Below, in pieces: positions 7,093 through 16,000 of a DNA stretch of 64,000 nucleotides. Source of the stretch: Mucilaginibacter sp. (GTDB lineage: Bacteria; Bacteroidota; Bacteroidia; Sphingobacteriales; Sphingobacteriaceae); NCBI RefSeq assembly GCF_025359345.1, contig NZ_JANYGQ010000015.1:248001-312000 (forward strand), given 5' to 3'. The translations under genes were made by a program, and so were the position numbers. A model generated the notes under the pieces. The model made no database searches, was not told the DNA's origin, and saw nothing but the letters and a program-made list of their open reading frames with translations. Position 1 is the first letter of the stretch, and every line of letters starts with the position of its first letter.

Positions 7093-8259
7093 CTACTTAC
7101 ACTCCTCCCCCGTCAACCTAAAAAATTTAAACCTTACGGGCACAACGCTTGAATTTGTAAACCCTTTTATTGCAAACAACCCGACATATTTTGGTTTTAT
7201 ATCAATTTCCTGGGTCACTATTTCCTTAAAGGCTCCGTTTTTCCTGGTCCCACCGGAATATAAAAACCTGAATTTATTGCCATACTTTTCGATTCGCAAC
7301 GAGGTATTTTGAAGATTTTGAAGCAATATCCCATTATTGCCTGCGCTGTCGGGATAAAAAACAACTTTGTGGGCAATCTCTTCCGGCTTGCCAAAACCGT
7401 CGCCAAGTGAGGTGATAGCTTGTATCAATATTTCTTTCGGCCTTTTCATGCCGCCAAAAAAATCGTTATATGCCAGCGAAAGGCGGATGCTCTTCCCAGT
7501 AAACGAGGTGTCTTCCATCAGCAATATGCCCGCCTGCTGCCATTCCTCATGTGGGATAAAGTTTTCCAGGTGCACTTCTGCGGTGAAACAATCTGATACA
7601 ATTGGCCTAACCAGTAGATTTTTAATAACGGGCTTTGACGAGGAATCGGGCCAGCTGTCGCCGCTTAGTGTAAACAGGGTCAAATCGCCGGGCTTTTCTT
7701 GTCGCCTGTTCCAGTATACAGGGTCTTTCCCTTTTACAAACCAGCCATTATTAAGCATCGATTCTTCGTTCAGATTTGTAAAATGATCGGTAAAATTTAC
7801 ACTCTTGGGGCCAATGGCGATCTTATAAATTGCGGCGAACAGGGCAACAAGTAATATCACACCGAGCACAACATATAAAAAATTGAGAGAGATTAGCCGC
7901 CGGTTTGCATGTGCGGGCCTTTTGAATTTTTCTTTATACAAAAACCAGTAAGGATAATGGCTTTCGTTATCTTTTCGCTGTATCTCGCTGGTGTATGGTG
8001 CATTTAAAACGTAGCGGGCCAGTGTATCCATCGTTGCCACAGATGGGTTTTCCCGCTTTCCTGATGCCGTATCATTAATAAAAATAGAATAATTCTTAAC
8101 GCTCTTCCACCCTACCGATAAGCCGGTTTTATCCAATATATGATTACAAAGCAGCTTGCTTTCGGTTTCGGTAAGCGGGCTTTTCATGGCATCGCCGAAG
8201 CATTTTTGATAGATCTCTTTAAATAAAACTGTAAAAATCAAAAAGTCCGGGTTGTCCAT
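7093..8259 (-). CDS. Single-pass membrane protein with HTH-like N-terminal region and lectin-like C-terminal domain
   Basis: The 388-residue product has no signal peptide. Residues 25-110 carry a pattern I recall from several Bacteroidota proteins (SVKNYSIFIND, NPSVATMDTLARYVL, HYPYWFLYKEKF) and that looks like a small helical, HTH-like domain. One membrane helix lies at 125-147. The exported part (about 155-388) resembles DUF1349/LamG-type beta-sandwich domains (LNNGWFVKG, DCFTAEVHLENF, WQQAGILLMED, FRFFRLTG-like end). A ligand-binding sandwich outside joined to a possible DNA- or protein-binding domain inside suggests a one-component membrane sensor; that is inference. The neighbouring DUF5020 gene is divergent and shares the 187-base promoter gap. 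Confidence 0.7.
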   Translation of the reverse strand: MDNPDFLIFTVLFKEIYQKCFGDAMKSPLTETESKLLCNHILDKTGLSVGWKSVKNYSIFINDTASGKRENPSVATMDTLARYVLNAPYTSEIQRKDNESHYPYWFLYKEKFKRPAHANRRLISLNFLYVVLGVILLVALFAAIYKIAIGPKSVNFTDHFTNLNEESMLNNGWFVKGKDPVYWNRRQEKPGDLTLFTLSGDSWPDSSSKPVIKNLLVRPIVSDCFTAEVHLENFIPHEEWQQAGILLMEDTSFTGKSIRLSLAYNDFFGGMKRPKEILIQAITSLGDGFGKPEEIAHKVVFYPDSAGNNGILLQNLQNTSLRIEKYGNKFRFLYSGGTRKNGAFKEIVTQEIDIKPKYVGLFAIKGFTNSSVVPVRFKFFRLTGEECK

Positions 8260-8446
8260 AGATAGCTATTAAGTAAAATACCTGTTTTAAGTTCCACAGA
8301 ATTACGCAAGATTTCCGCTGCAATTACGCCCTCAAAATTTAACATCAGGCACATTTGCAGAAGGTTTTAACACTGAAGATATCATGAATCGGTGCGATCA
8401 TTCTCAAATCAGTATAATCCCCTAATAAAAACATAAAACTATAAAA

Positions 8447-9184
8447 ATGAAACGTATAATTTTCACATGCCTTTCCACATTTCCGATGCTCATTTTTGCG
8501 CAAAGCCTGCAGCTGCATTACGACCTGAGGCATACCGTCGACCCAAAACATAATCCGCAGAACTTCCCTACGCTATTTTTTGAATATTTTAAATCCCAAA
8601 TGGATACGTCATCATTTATAAAACCCGGCTCATTCCTTTTCAAGGCCGAAACCGATATGAAAGGCGACAAAAACAACATCGGCAACGCGTTTGTCCAGGT
8701 TACGCAAAGCTTCCGTTTGTGGCGCCCTAAAATATTTGTAGGCGTGCAATACAGTGGCGGGCTGGGTGTTACCGAGCCCCGGCAATACAGCTATTACATA
8801 AACAACAGTTTCGCCATAGGGCCAAATTATTCATTTCAATGGCGGGGATTTTACTGCAGCACGTCAGTTTATTACACCTATAATATGCGTAAAAAGCCCA
8901 GCGATGACGTTATGTTATCCTTTTACTGGTGGAAAGGTCTGTTTAATTATAAAATAGAATTTAATGGCGATTTTGAGTTGTACACCCTCAATAAAAACAC
9001 CGGCGAGGATTTCACCAAAGATTTAAAAGGCAAGACCGTATCATTTTTTGGTGAACCCCAGGTATGGTATAATGTAAATAAAAGTATTGCATTTGGGTCC
9101 AAGCAGTTGCTTTATTATCATGTAAACACTACCGAAAACTTGTTCCAGGTATACCCGACAGTGGCGATAAAAGTGAAGATTTGA
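8447..9184 (+). CDS. DUF5020 outer-membrane protein (Tsx-like barrel)
   Basis: The 245-residue product begins with a cleavable signal (MKRIIFTCLSTFPMLIFAQ) followed by SLQLHYDLRHTVDPKHNPQNF, typical of DUF5020. The rest alternates hydrophobic and polar residues with many aromatic strand ends (YYINNSFAIGPNYSFQW, YWWKGLFNYKIEFNGDF), as in a 10-12 stranded beta-barrel distantly like the nucleoside channel Tsx. The final YPTVAIKVKI resembles a barrel end. Substrate unknown. It is divergent from the membrane sensor-like gene, which might control it. Confidence 0.8.
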   Translation: MKRIIFTCLSTFPMLIFAQSLQLHYDLRHTVDPKHNPQNFPTLFFEYFKSQMDTSSFIKPGSFLFKAETDMKGDKNNIGNAFVQVTQSFRLWRPKIFVGVQYSGGLGVTEPRQYSYYINNSFAIGPNYSFQWRGFYCSTSVYYTYNMRKKPSDDVMLSFYWWKGLFNYKIEFNGDFELYTLNKNTGEDFTKDLKGKTVSFFGEPQVWYNVNKSIAFGSKQLLYYHVNTTENLFQVYPTVAIKVKI

Positions 9185-9200
9185 TTTTTACCGTGACAAA

Positions 9201-10097
9201 TCATTTAATTTTCTTCAAAAACGGCTCATTTTCAAGCATCAACCTGAAGTTATCGGGACTTACCACATCGTTATGTTCTTTTAAACTATGGATAAAAAGC
9301 AAACGATGGGCAACCAGTTGCTGTGGTAAGAGCTTAGCTTCTTCCACCTGGAAATTGCTGATGTCAGCATCGTCGAGTTTGCCCGCCATGGTTTTGCTTT
9401 CATCAAGTGTACCGCCATGGTCGGTGTATATATCGATGAAACGATGCTGGGTATCGGCAGTTATCCATTCCATAAACTTTTCGGTTTCAGCATAAAGGGC
9501 GTCAAAAAGCATTACCTCATCCACCGGCATTTGCCCGTTTTTTACAATGCGGGCAATAACCCGGTAGGCCCCACTATGTCCTGCCAGCAGGATATGCCCC
9601 GCGGCGCAATTGGCCTGCACAAGTTTTTTTGCAGCCAGTCCCTGCAGCACATCGCTAACCAGTTTTTTAAACGTACCCGCATTTTCCAGCTTGCCGCCGT
9701 AGCTATCCGGTGCATTACGGGCAGTTTCGGCCAAAACCAATACAGCATTCAGTTTTGAGGCGATAAATTGTTTGGTTAGCTCATATCTTATTGCGGCACT
9801 GTCAATATTGTTGCCCCACCCGTGAAACCAAAATACCAGGTCAACTTTTTTAGATGCATCAAGATTTTTTGGAGCGATAATTAATACCGAACTATCATTA
9901 TAATGAGCCGCCGCCGTATACAGCTTGCCATCGTAAGTATGCCCCTTCGCTCTGCCCGTATCCGGAAACGACGTATGTGATGAAAAAATATGAAATTGCA
10001 CAACACCCGGCATATCCTGCGCAACAACATTAATGCATGCAAACAACATCAACACCATTAATTTGGTATATAAGCCGGATGGTTTTATTTTAAACAT
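9201..10097 (-). CDS. Secreted alpha/beta-hydrolase-fold protein
   Basis: The 298-residue product has a signal peptide ending near VVAQD. The fold markers are FWFHGWGNNID (oxyanion region, His92-Gly93), the nucleophile elbow GHSGAYR with Ser175, an Asp in MLFDAL or DIYTDHGG, and a late His in KEHNDVV. The likely role is an exported esterase or related hydrolase; the substrate cannot be told. It converges with the DUF5020 gene with only 16 bases between the two stops, and no clear hairpin is seen there. Its upstream gap holds a CTTGGCTCTTGATTC word. Confidence 0.75.
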   Translation of the reverse strand: MFKIKPSGLYTKLMVLMLFACINVVAQDMPGVVQFHIFSSHTSFPDTGRAKGHTYDGKLYTAAAHYNDSSVLIIAPKNLDASKKVDLVFWFHGWGNNIDSAAIRYELTKQFIASKLNAVLVLAETARNAPDSYGGKLENAGTFKKLVSDVLQGLAAKKLVQANCAAGHILLAGHSGAYRVIARIVKNGQMPVDEVMLFDALYAETEKFMEWITADTQHRFIDIYTDHGGTLDESKTMAGKLDDADISNFQVEEAKLLPQQLVAHRLLFIHSLKEHNDVVSPDNFRLMLENEPFLKKIK

Positions 10098-10104
10098 TCC
10101 TTTA

Positions 10105-10140
10105 TTGATTCTTGGCTCTTGATTCTTGGTTCCGGCCTCT
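10105..10140. repeat. CTTGGCTCTTGATTCTTGG word cluster
   Basis: Three overlapping copies of TTGATTCTTGG/CTTGGCTCTTG stand directly before the hydrolase start codon region. The same words occur at 2645-2697, 36893-36928 and 55556-55583. Confidence 0.6.
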
Positions 10141-10145
10141 AGGTG

Positions 10146-10499
10146 TTATCCTATAAAAAACTGCTGACTTACAATTTTACCATTTTCAACCTTGTAAACG
10201 CAAATTTCTTCAACCATTTTTGTTCCCTAGCCCTTAACTGTAAAGTGCATAGAAAAAACCAGGCTAAAGTAGTTGCCGGCAAAAATCGCATCAGAAACCT
10301 TCACATCGTGTATCTCTACTTTTTCAAGAAATTGTTTCTCGTACTCAATTAGGGTATGAAGACCGGTTAGCGGTTCGTTTTTATTATTTGGGTCGATGCT
10401 TACTGCGCTATCGGCGTACAATTCGGTGTAAGCCTCAACAAATTTAAGCTCGTTGCATAATGATGTTAAACGATTGGCTATTTCAGGTATAGTGTTCAT
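10146..10499 (-). pseudogene. SnoaL/NTF2-like protein interrupted by an in-frame TAG
   Basis: The frame opening MNTIPEIANRLTSLCNELKF runs 90 codons to TAG at 10227-10229. Directly after the TAG the same frame continues with GTKMVEEICVYKVENGKIVS and QQFFIG before TAA at 10146-10148. The continuation matches the last strand of SnoaL-like homologues (a V.EICVY.V..GKI..QFF pattern), so the full protein would be about 117 residues with one nonsense codon inside. SnoaL-like proteins of this type are small cone-shaped barrels of mostly unknown function. It may be a recent pseudogene, a suppressed stop, or a sequencing error. The 90-residue product would lack two strands and probably not fold. Confidence 0.7.
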
Positions 10500-10611
10500 T
10501 CTTTTTAAAATTTTGTGTTAAAACTAATCAACGGCAATAGTATGCGAATGTTTACAACATCAATCATTTAAAAGCGAAGAATGCTACAGATATGATATAA
10601 CCTAAAAGCAC

Positions 10612-11145
10612 CTAGCTTATCTTATACAAAACATGTCGTTTTAAAGGATGCCCGTCGGCAACTGAAGGATGCTCAAAATACCCCGCCTTAACCATTCCAA
10701 TTTTCTTCATTACGTTTTCCGACCGGATGTTATGTTCCGTTGTAAACGAAAATATTTCATCAATTTTCAAGTTTTCAAAACCAAATTGCAGGCAAGCCTT
10801 TGCCGCTTCGGTTGCAAATCCATACCCCCAATTTGCTTTGCTCAACCGCCAGTCTATTTCCACGCAGGGCGTAAAGTAGCTTTCGAACCGTGGATGTGAG
10901 AGGCCGGTAAACCCAACAAATTCCCCGTTATCTTTTCGCTCGACGGCAAAAAAGCCGAAGCCATGTTGTTTGATATGATTAGTGGCCCTGTCAATTTGCG
11001 CCATTGTTTCATCAACAGTTGAAACCGACGGAAAAAACTCCATAACATCTTCATCATTATTTAATTCCGAGAAAGGCTTAACGTCTGCTTGCTGCCACTG
11101 CCTTAATATCAGCCGGGGTGTTTCAACATAAATTTCTGCACTCAT
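10612..11145 (-). CDS. GNAT N-acetyltransferase, RimJ/RimL-like
   Basis: The 177-residue product matches Acetyltransf_3: ETPRLILRQWQQAD at the start, IDWRLSKANWGYGFATEA as the acetyl-CoA-binding region (motif A, here W.YGFATEA), and NIRSENVMKKIGM near the end. Relatives acetylate N-termini of ribosomal proteins or small amines; the acceptor is unknown. The start codon lies immediately after the stop codon of the TPR gene upstream with no base between (11146-11148 stop, 11143-11145 start), so translation is probably coupled. Confidence 0.9.
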   Translation of the reverse strand: MSAEIYVETPRLILRQWQQADVKPFSELNNDEDVMEFFPSVSTVDETMAQIDRATNHIKQHGFGFFAVERKDNGEFVGFTGLSHPRFESYFTPCVEIDWRLSKANWGYGFATEAAKACLQFGFENLKIDEIFSFTTEHNIRSENVMKKIGMVKAGYFEHPSVADGHPLKRHVLYKIS

Positions 11146-12693
11146 CTATTTTATTCCCAGTATGATTTTAAACTCTGCCGTATTCCTGATGTTGTCAAAA
11201 TCACCGTCGGTAAGCGCATACTTTTTATTGTAACCGCCATCAATACATTTTTTAAGGAAATTATTTGCTTCCCCGGGCTTATTCATAACAGCATACAAAC
11301 AGGCCATATTATAATAATCACCCATCAGCACAAATGTATCGTTAGTTTTCAGAAAGCTACTCTGCATTACTTCAACTGCCTTACCAGGGTTGCCCGTGTA
11401 GTATAATGAAAATGCATAATCGGCCGATTGTTTTGAGGTATCTCTTGCCAGTATTTCTTTAAAATCGTTTACTGCAAGGTCTTTGTTATTCATCTTTAAA
11501 TAGGCCCGTCCGCGTTCAAAATAAGGCGACCAGTCTGCTGTATTAAGTGCAATTGCTTTTGTGCAATAATCAATTGCTGTTTGGTAATTGTTTAAGAAAT
11601 ATTCGTTATGAGCCATTGAACTATAAATAGAGGTCATAGCCAGCGGATTATTCATATAATAGGGTATCGTCTTTTTAAATTCCGCATTACTACGGGTGTA
11701 TTCACCATTTTGGGCGCGGGCATTCGCCTTATTGTAATAGGCAACCCTATAAGCAGTATCGAGAGAAATAGCTACCGAATCATCGGCAATTGCCTGCTGG
11801 TATTGCTGCAGGCCGACTTCCATCAAGGCCCTGTCGTCATAAAGCCTGGCCAGTTGCATGCGATCATTTTTGAAGTAACTTATTGCTTTGCTGTAGTCCT
11901 CGTAAGCCAGTTGGTAGTCCCCATTTTGCCTGTAAGATGCGGCGCGGTTCCAATAAGCTAAGCCGTTGTCAGGGTTAAGTTTTAGCGCAAGTGAATAATC
12001 ATTTATCGATTCTTTGTATTGTTTCAGTGCCCTTTTCATATCCGCCCGCTGCATAAGTAATACCGAAAGCGCCCGTGCATTATCCTGAAAACCATACATG
12101 GCAGGTAACAGATCATTAATGGCAAGCTGAAATTTCCCCAACCTGCCATATGCTTCGGCGCGACTTGCATAGGCACGTGCAAATTTCGGGTTTAATACAA
12201 TAGCCATCGAATCGGCGCTGACAGCTTTGTCATATTCCTTTGTGTTGATATACGAACGCGCAATCAGATTGTACAATTGGGCTTTATCTTCTGTTGTCGT
12301 AATGTATTGTATGGCTTTTCTATAATCTGCAATAGCTGGTTCATCTTTGTAAATTTTGTTGTAGATGTTGCCCCGGGTAGCATATGCTTCACCCGATTTT
12401 GGGTTTATTGCTATCGCCGCTGTGCAATCATCAATGGCCTTGTCAAACTTCCTCAAAATTACATATGCCCCACTGCGCTCAAGGTGCATACGCACCTTTG
12501 CTTCCGGTTTTAAACCTTTATAAGTAAACGTTTTGGTGTAATAGTCAACACTGCTCTGTGCAAGCTTTATCATAGACCGGGCCCTGCCTGCCGAATCTGT
12601 TTTAGAACTAAACTTTGCAACCGCCTGCCCATAAAGCATGCTGCTAAAGCCAATTAAGAAAAGCAAAACAGTTATTAAAAATATTTTTCTCAT
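11146..12693 (-). CDS. Secreted or periplasmic TPR-repeat protein
   Basis: The 515-residue product has a signal peptide (MRKIFLITVLLFLIGFSSMLYGQ) and about ten tetratricopeptide repeats between residues 45 and 470 (for example AIAINPKSGEAYATRGNIYN, LKLNPDNGLAYWNRAASYR, IALNTADWSPYFERGRAYL). TPR solenoids bind other proteins; the partner is not evident. The last 80 residues, with MGDYYNMACLYAVMNKPGEA, end in the pattern of Bacteroidota proteins that pair TPRs with a short YALTDGDFDNIR tail. It is transcribed with the acetyltransferase, although a functional link is unclear. Confidence 0.88.
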   Translation of the reverse strand: MRKIFLITVLLFLIGFSSMLYGQAVAKFSSKTDSAGRARSMIKLAQSSVDYYTKTFTYKGLKPEAKVRMHLERSGAYVILRKFDKAIDDCTAAIAINPKSGEAYATRGNIYNKIYKDEPAIADYRKAIQYITTTEDKAQLYNLIARSYINTKEYDKAVSADSMAIVLNPKFARAYASRAEAYGRLGKFQLAINDLLPAMYGFQDNARALSVLLMQRADMKRALKQYKESINDYSLALKLNPDNGLAYWNRAASYRQNGDYQLAYEDYSKAISYFKNDRMQLARLYDDRALMEVGLQQYQQAIADDSVAISLDTAYRVAYYNKANARAQNGEYTRSNAEFKKTIPYYMNNPLAMTSIYSSMAHNEYFLNNYQTAIDYCTKAIALNTADWSPYFERGRAYLKMNNKDLAVNDFKEILARDTSKQSADYAFSLYYTGNPGKAVEVMQSSFLKTNDTFVLMGDYYNMACLYAVMNKPGEANNFLKKCIDGGYNKKYALTDGDFDNIRNTAEFKIILGIK

Positions 12694-13021
12694 TGATAAG
12701 GTACCTTACAAGTTGTTAATCTTTTAAAACTAAAAAATATTCCCTTAAAAACAATTTGTCGAACAAAATTGGCGTTTCGAACCAAAGAATCTAATCATAT
12801 ATGGATTTAGTAGATATTACCAAATAAACGGGAGGTGTTACAACTAAAGTTCCATTTATAAAATTCATATAATTACCCGCCAAAATTTGACAAATTATCA
12901 ATTTTAAGCTTTTTAAATATTATGTTATTTAGATAAATTAAAAAATTTTGATAAATTTTTAATTAAAAGCCATTTTCAGTAATTTCGTAGTTGCACCATT
13001 TTATAAACATTACTATTTACA
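12694..13021. other. 328-base AT-rich divergent promoter region (TPR gene / gltB)
   Basis: No gene is seen. The gltB-proximal 150 bases are extremely A/T-rich (runs of AAATTTT and TTTAATTAAAAG). A near-consensus -7 octamer TAATTTCG lies at 12980-12987, about 35 bases before the gltB start, without a good TTTG partner. An imperfect inverted repeat CAATTTGTCGAACAAAATTG stands at about 12752-12771 on the TPR side. Confidence 0.5.
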
Positions 13022-16000
13022 ATGGATCAAGCTGAAAGCCACCAGGGCCTTTACCGGCCGGAATTTGAACACGACTCGTGCGGTACGGGATTTATAACCA
13101 ATATTAACGGCCATAAAAGTCACCAGATAATTAGCGATGCCCTTACCATGCTCGAAAACATGGAGCACCGCGGCGCCTGCGGCTGCGACCCCGACAGCGG
13201 CGACGGCGCAGGTATACTGATACAATTGCCCCATGAATTTTTCATGGAGGAATGCTCCGACCTGGAGATAAGCCTGCCTGAGCCGGGAGAATACGGCGTT
13301 GGGATGATATTTTTCCCAAAAGAATCAGCTTTAAAAAAAGCCTGTAAAAACGTTATTGATAGTGCCGTTGAAAAACTTGGCCTGCACACTTTGGGCTATC
13401 GCAAAATATCGGTCAACTCATCGGTTATTGGTGAAACCGCCCGTAAGGCCGAGCCGAACATGGAGCAGATTTTTATACAGCGTCCGCATAATATCAGCAA
13501 TCCCGAAGATTTTGAGCGTAAGCTTTATATATTAAGGCGCTATGTCAACAAAACAATAACAGAAACCATTTCTGCCGCTACCGAGCATTTTTACTTCACC
13601 TCGCTATCGTGCAAAACCATTATATACAAAGGGCAGGTAACAACCTATCAGCTGCGTAAATATTTCAGCGACCTGGCCGACCCGCGCATTGCATCGGGCT
13701 TTGCCATGATACACTCGCGCTTTTCAACCAATACTTTCCCATCGTGGAAACTGGCACAGCCGTTCCGCTTAATCGCACACAACGGCGAGATAAACACTTT
13801 AACCGGTAACTTAAACTGGTTTTACTCTGGCTTAAAATCGTACGCATCAGCTTATTTCACCAACGAGGAAATGGAGATGCTGCTGCCAGTGATTGATAAC
13901 AATCAATCGGATTCGGCCTGCCTTGATAATATTATTGAGATATTGTTACATACCGGTCGCTCATTGCCTCATGTAATGATGATGCTTATACCCGAGGCAT
14001 GGGATGGCAACGAGCAAATGGACCCGGTTAAAAAGGCATTCTACGAGTTCCACGCAACTTTGATGGAACCATGGGACGGCCCGGCAGCGATCACCTTTAC
14101 CGACGGTAAATTGGTAGGTGCATTACTCGACCGCAATGGATTACGCCCTTTACGTTTTGTGATTACCAACGATGGCCGCGTTATCGCTGCGTCTGAAGCC
14201 GGCGTATTAAACCTTGACGAGAGCAAGGTATTGCGCAAAGGCCGGTTGCAACCGGGTAAGATGCTGTTGATAGATACCGAAAAAGGTATGATTATCACCG
14301 ATGATGAAATAAAACACCAGATAGCATCGCGCCAGCCTTATGGCCGCTGGCTTGAAAACTATAAAATACAGTTAGGCGAGCTGGCCGAGCCCCGCCTGGC
14401 TTTCGCCAGCCTTTCTGAAGCATCGGTCTTTCGTTATCAGCAAGTATTTGGCTACAGCCGCGAAGATATCGACACCATTATTAAGCCGATGGCGCTCGAT
14501 GGCAAGGAACCAATTGGCTCCATGGGTACTGATGTTCCGCTTGCGATATTGTCTGACAAACCGCAGCATTTATCAAGCTATTTTAAGCAGTTTTTCGCGC
14601 AGGTAACCAATCCGCCCATCGACCCGATTCGTGAGCGTTTGGTAATGAGCCTTTCTACTTTTATCGGTAATAATGGTAATTTACTGGATGAGGATAAGAT
14701 GCATTGCCATTGCGTGGTATTACAGCACCCAATTCTTAAAAACCATCAGCTTGAAAAATTAAGAAGTATCGATACCGGCATGTTCCATGCAAAAACCCTA
14801 CAGACCTATTATAATGCCGATGGTATGCCGGGTTCGCTCGAAAAAGGGATAGCAAGGCTTTGCCGCTACGCCGAGGATTCGGTGGATGACGGATTTGAAG
14901 TTTTGATATTATCCGACCGGGCTATCGACTCGGAACATGCTCCTATACCATCATTATTGGCTGTATCAGCCGTTCATCACCATTTAATAAGAAAAGGCCG
15001 TCGCGGCGCAGTGGGGCTGGTAGTTGAAACCGGCGATACCTGGGAAGTACACCACTTTGCCTGTCTGTTGGCATTCGGAGCAACTGCCATAAATCCATAC
15101 CTGGCGCTGTCAACAATCGAAACGCTGAAAAATAATGGCAGCCTCGAAACCAACCTCGACCTGAAATCATTGTATAAAAACTATGTAAAATCGGTTAATG
15201 ACGGGTTGTTGAAAATATTCTCGAAAATGGGAATATCTACCCTGCAATCGTACCATGGCTCGCAGGTTTTTGAAATATTGGGTATCAACAAAACAGTTGT
15301 GGATAAATATTTTACCGGTTCCGTAACCCGCATTGGTGGCCTGGGGCTTGACGAAATTGCCCGCGAATCGCTTTGTAAGCACAAAGTAGGCTTCGGCGGC
15401 TCAAAAACCGGCCCGCATTTACTGCCCGAAGGCGGCATTTACCAATGGAAACGCCGCGGCGAACAGCATTTGTTTAACCCGACAACAGTTCACCTGCTGC
15501 AGCACGCAACTCGAAGTAATGACTACAACGTTTACAAAAACTATGCGAAAGAAATAAACGAGCAAAGCGAAAAGCACTTCACCATACGTGGCCTGCTCGA
15601 CTTTGCTCATCACCGTGAAGCGATAAGCCTTGACGAGGTTGAACCGGCTGAAAACATAATGAAACGGTTTGCGACAGGTGCCATGTCATTCGGCTCTATT
15701 TCGCACGAGGCTCACAGCACCATGGCTATTGCCATGAACCGCATAGGCGGCAAAAGCAATACCGGCGAGGGAGGCGAGGATGAATTGCGTTATGAGCTGA
15801 TGCCAAACGGCGACTCCATGCGTTCGGCTATCAAACAAGTAGCATCAGCACGTTTTGGGGTTACCTCCAACTATTTAACCAATGCCGATGAGCTTCAGAT
15901 AAAAATGGCGCAGGGAGCAAAACCCGGCGAAGGTGGACAGCTGCCCGGCCATAAGGTTGATGATTGGATCGCAAAAACCCGTCACTCTACACCTGGTGTG

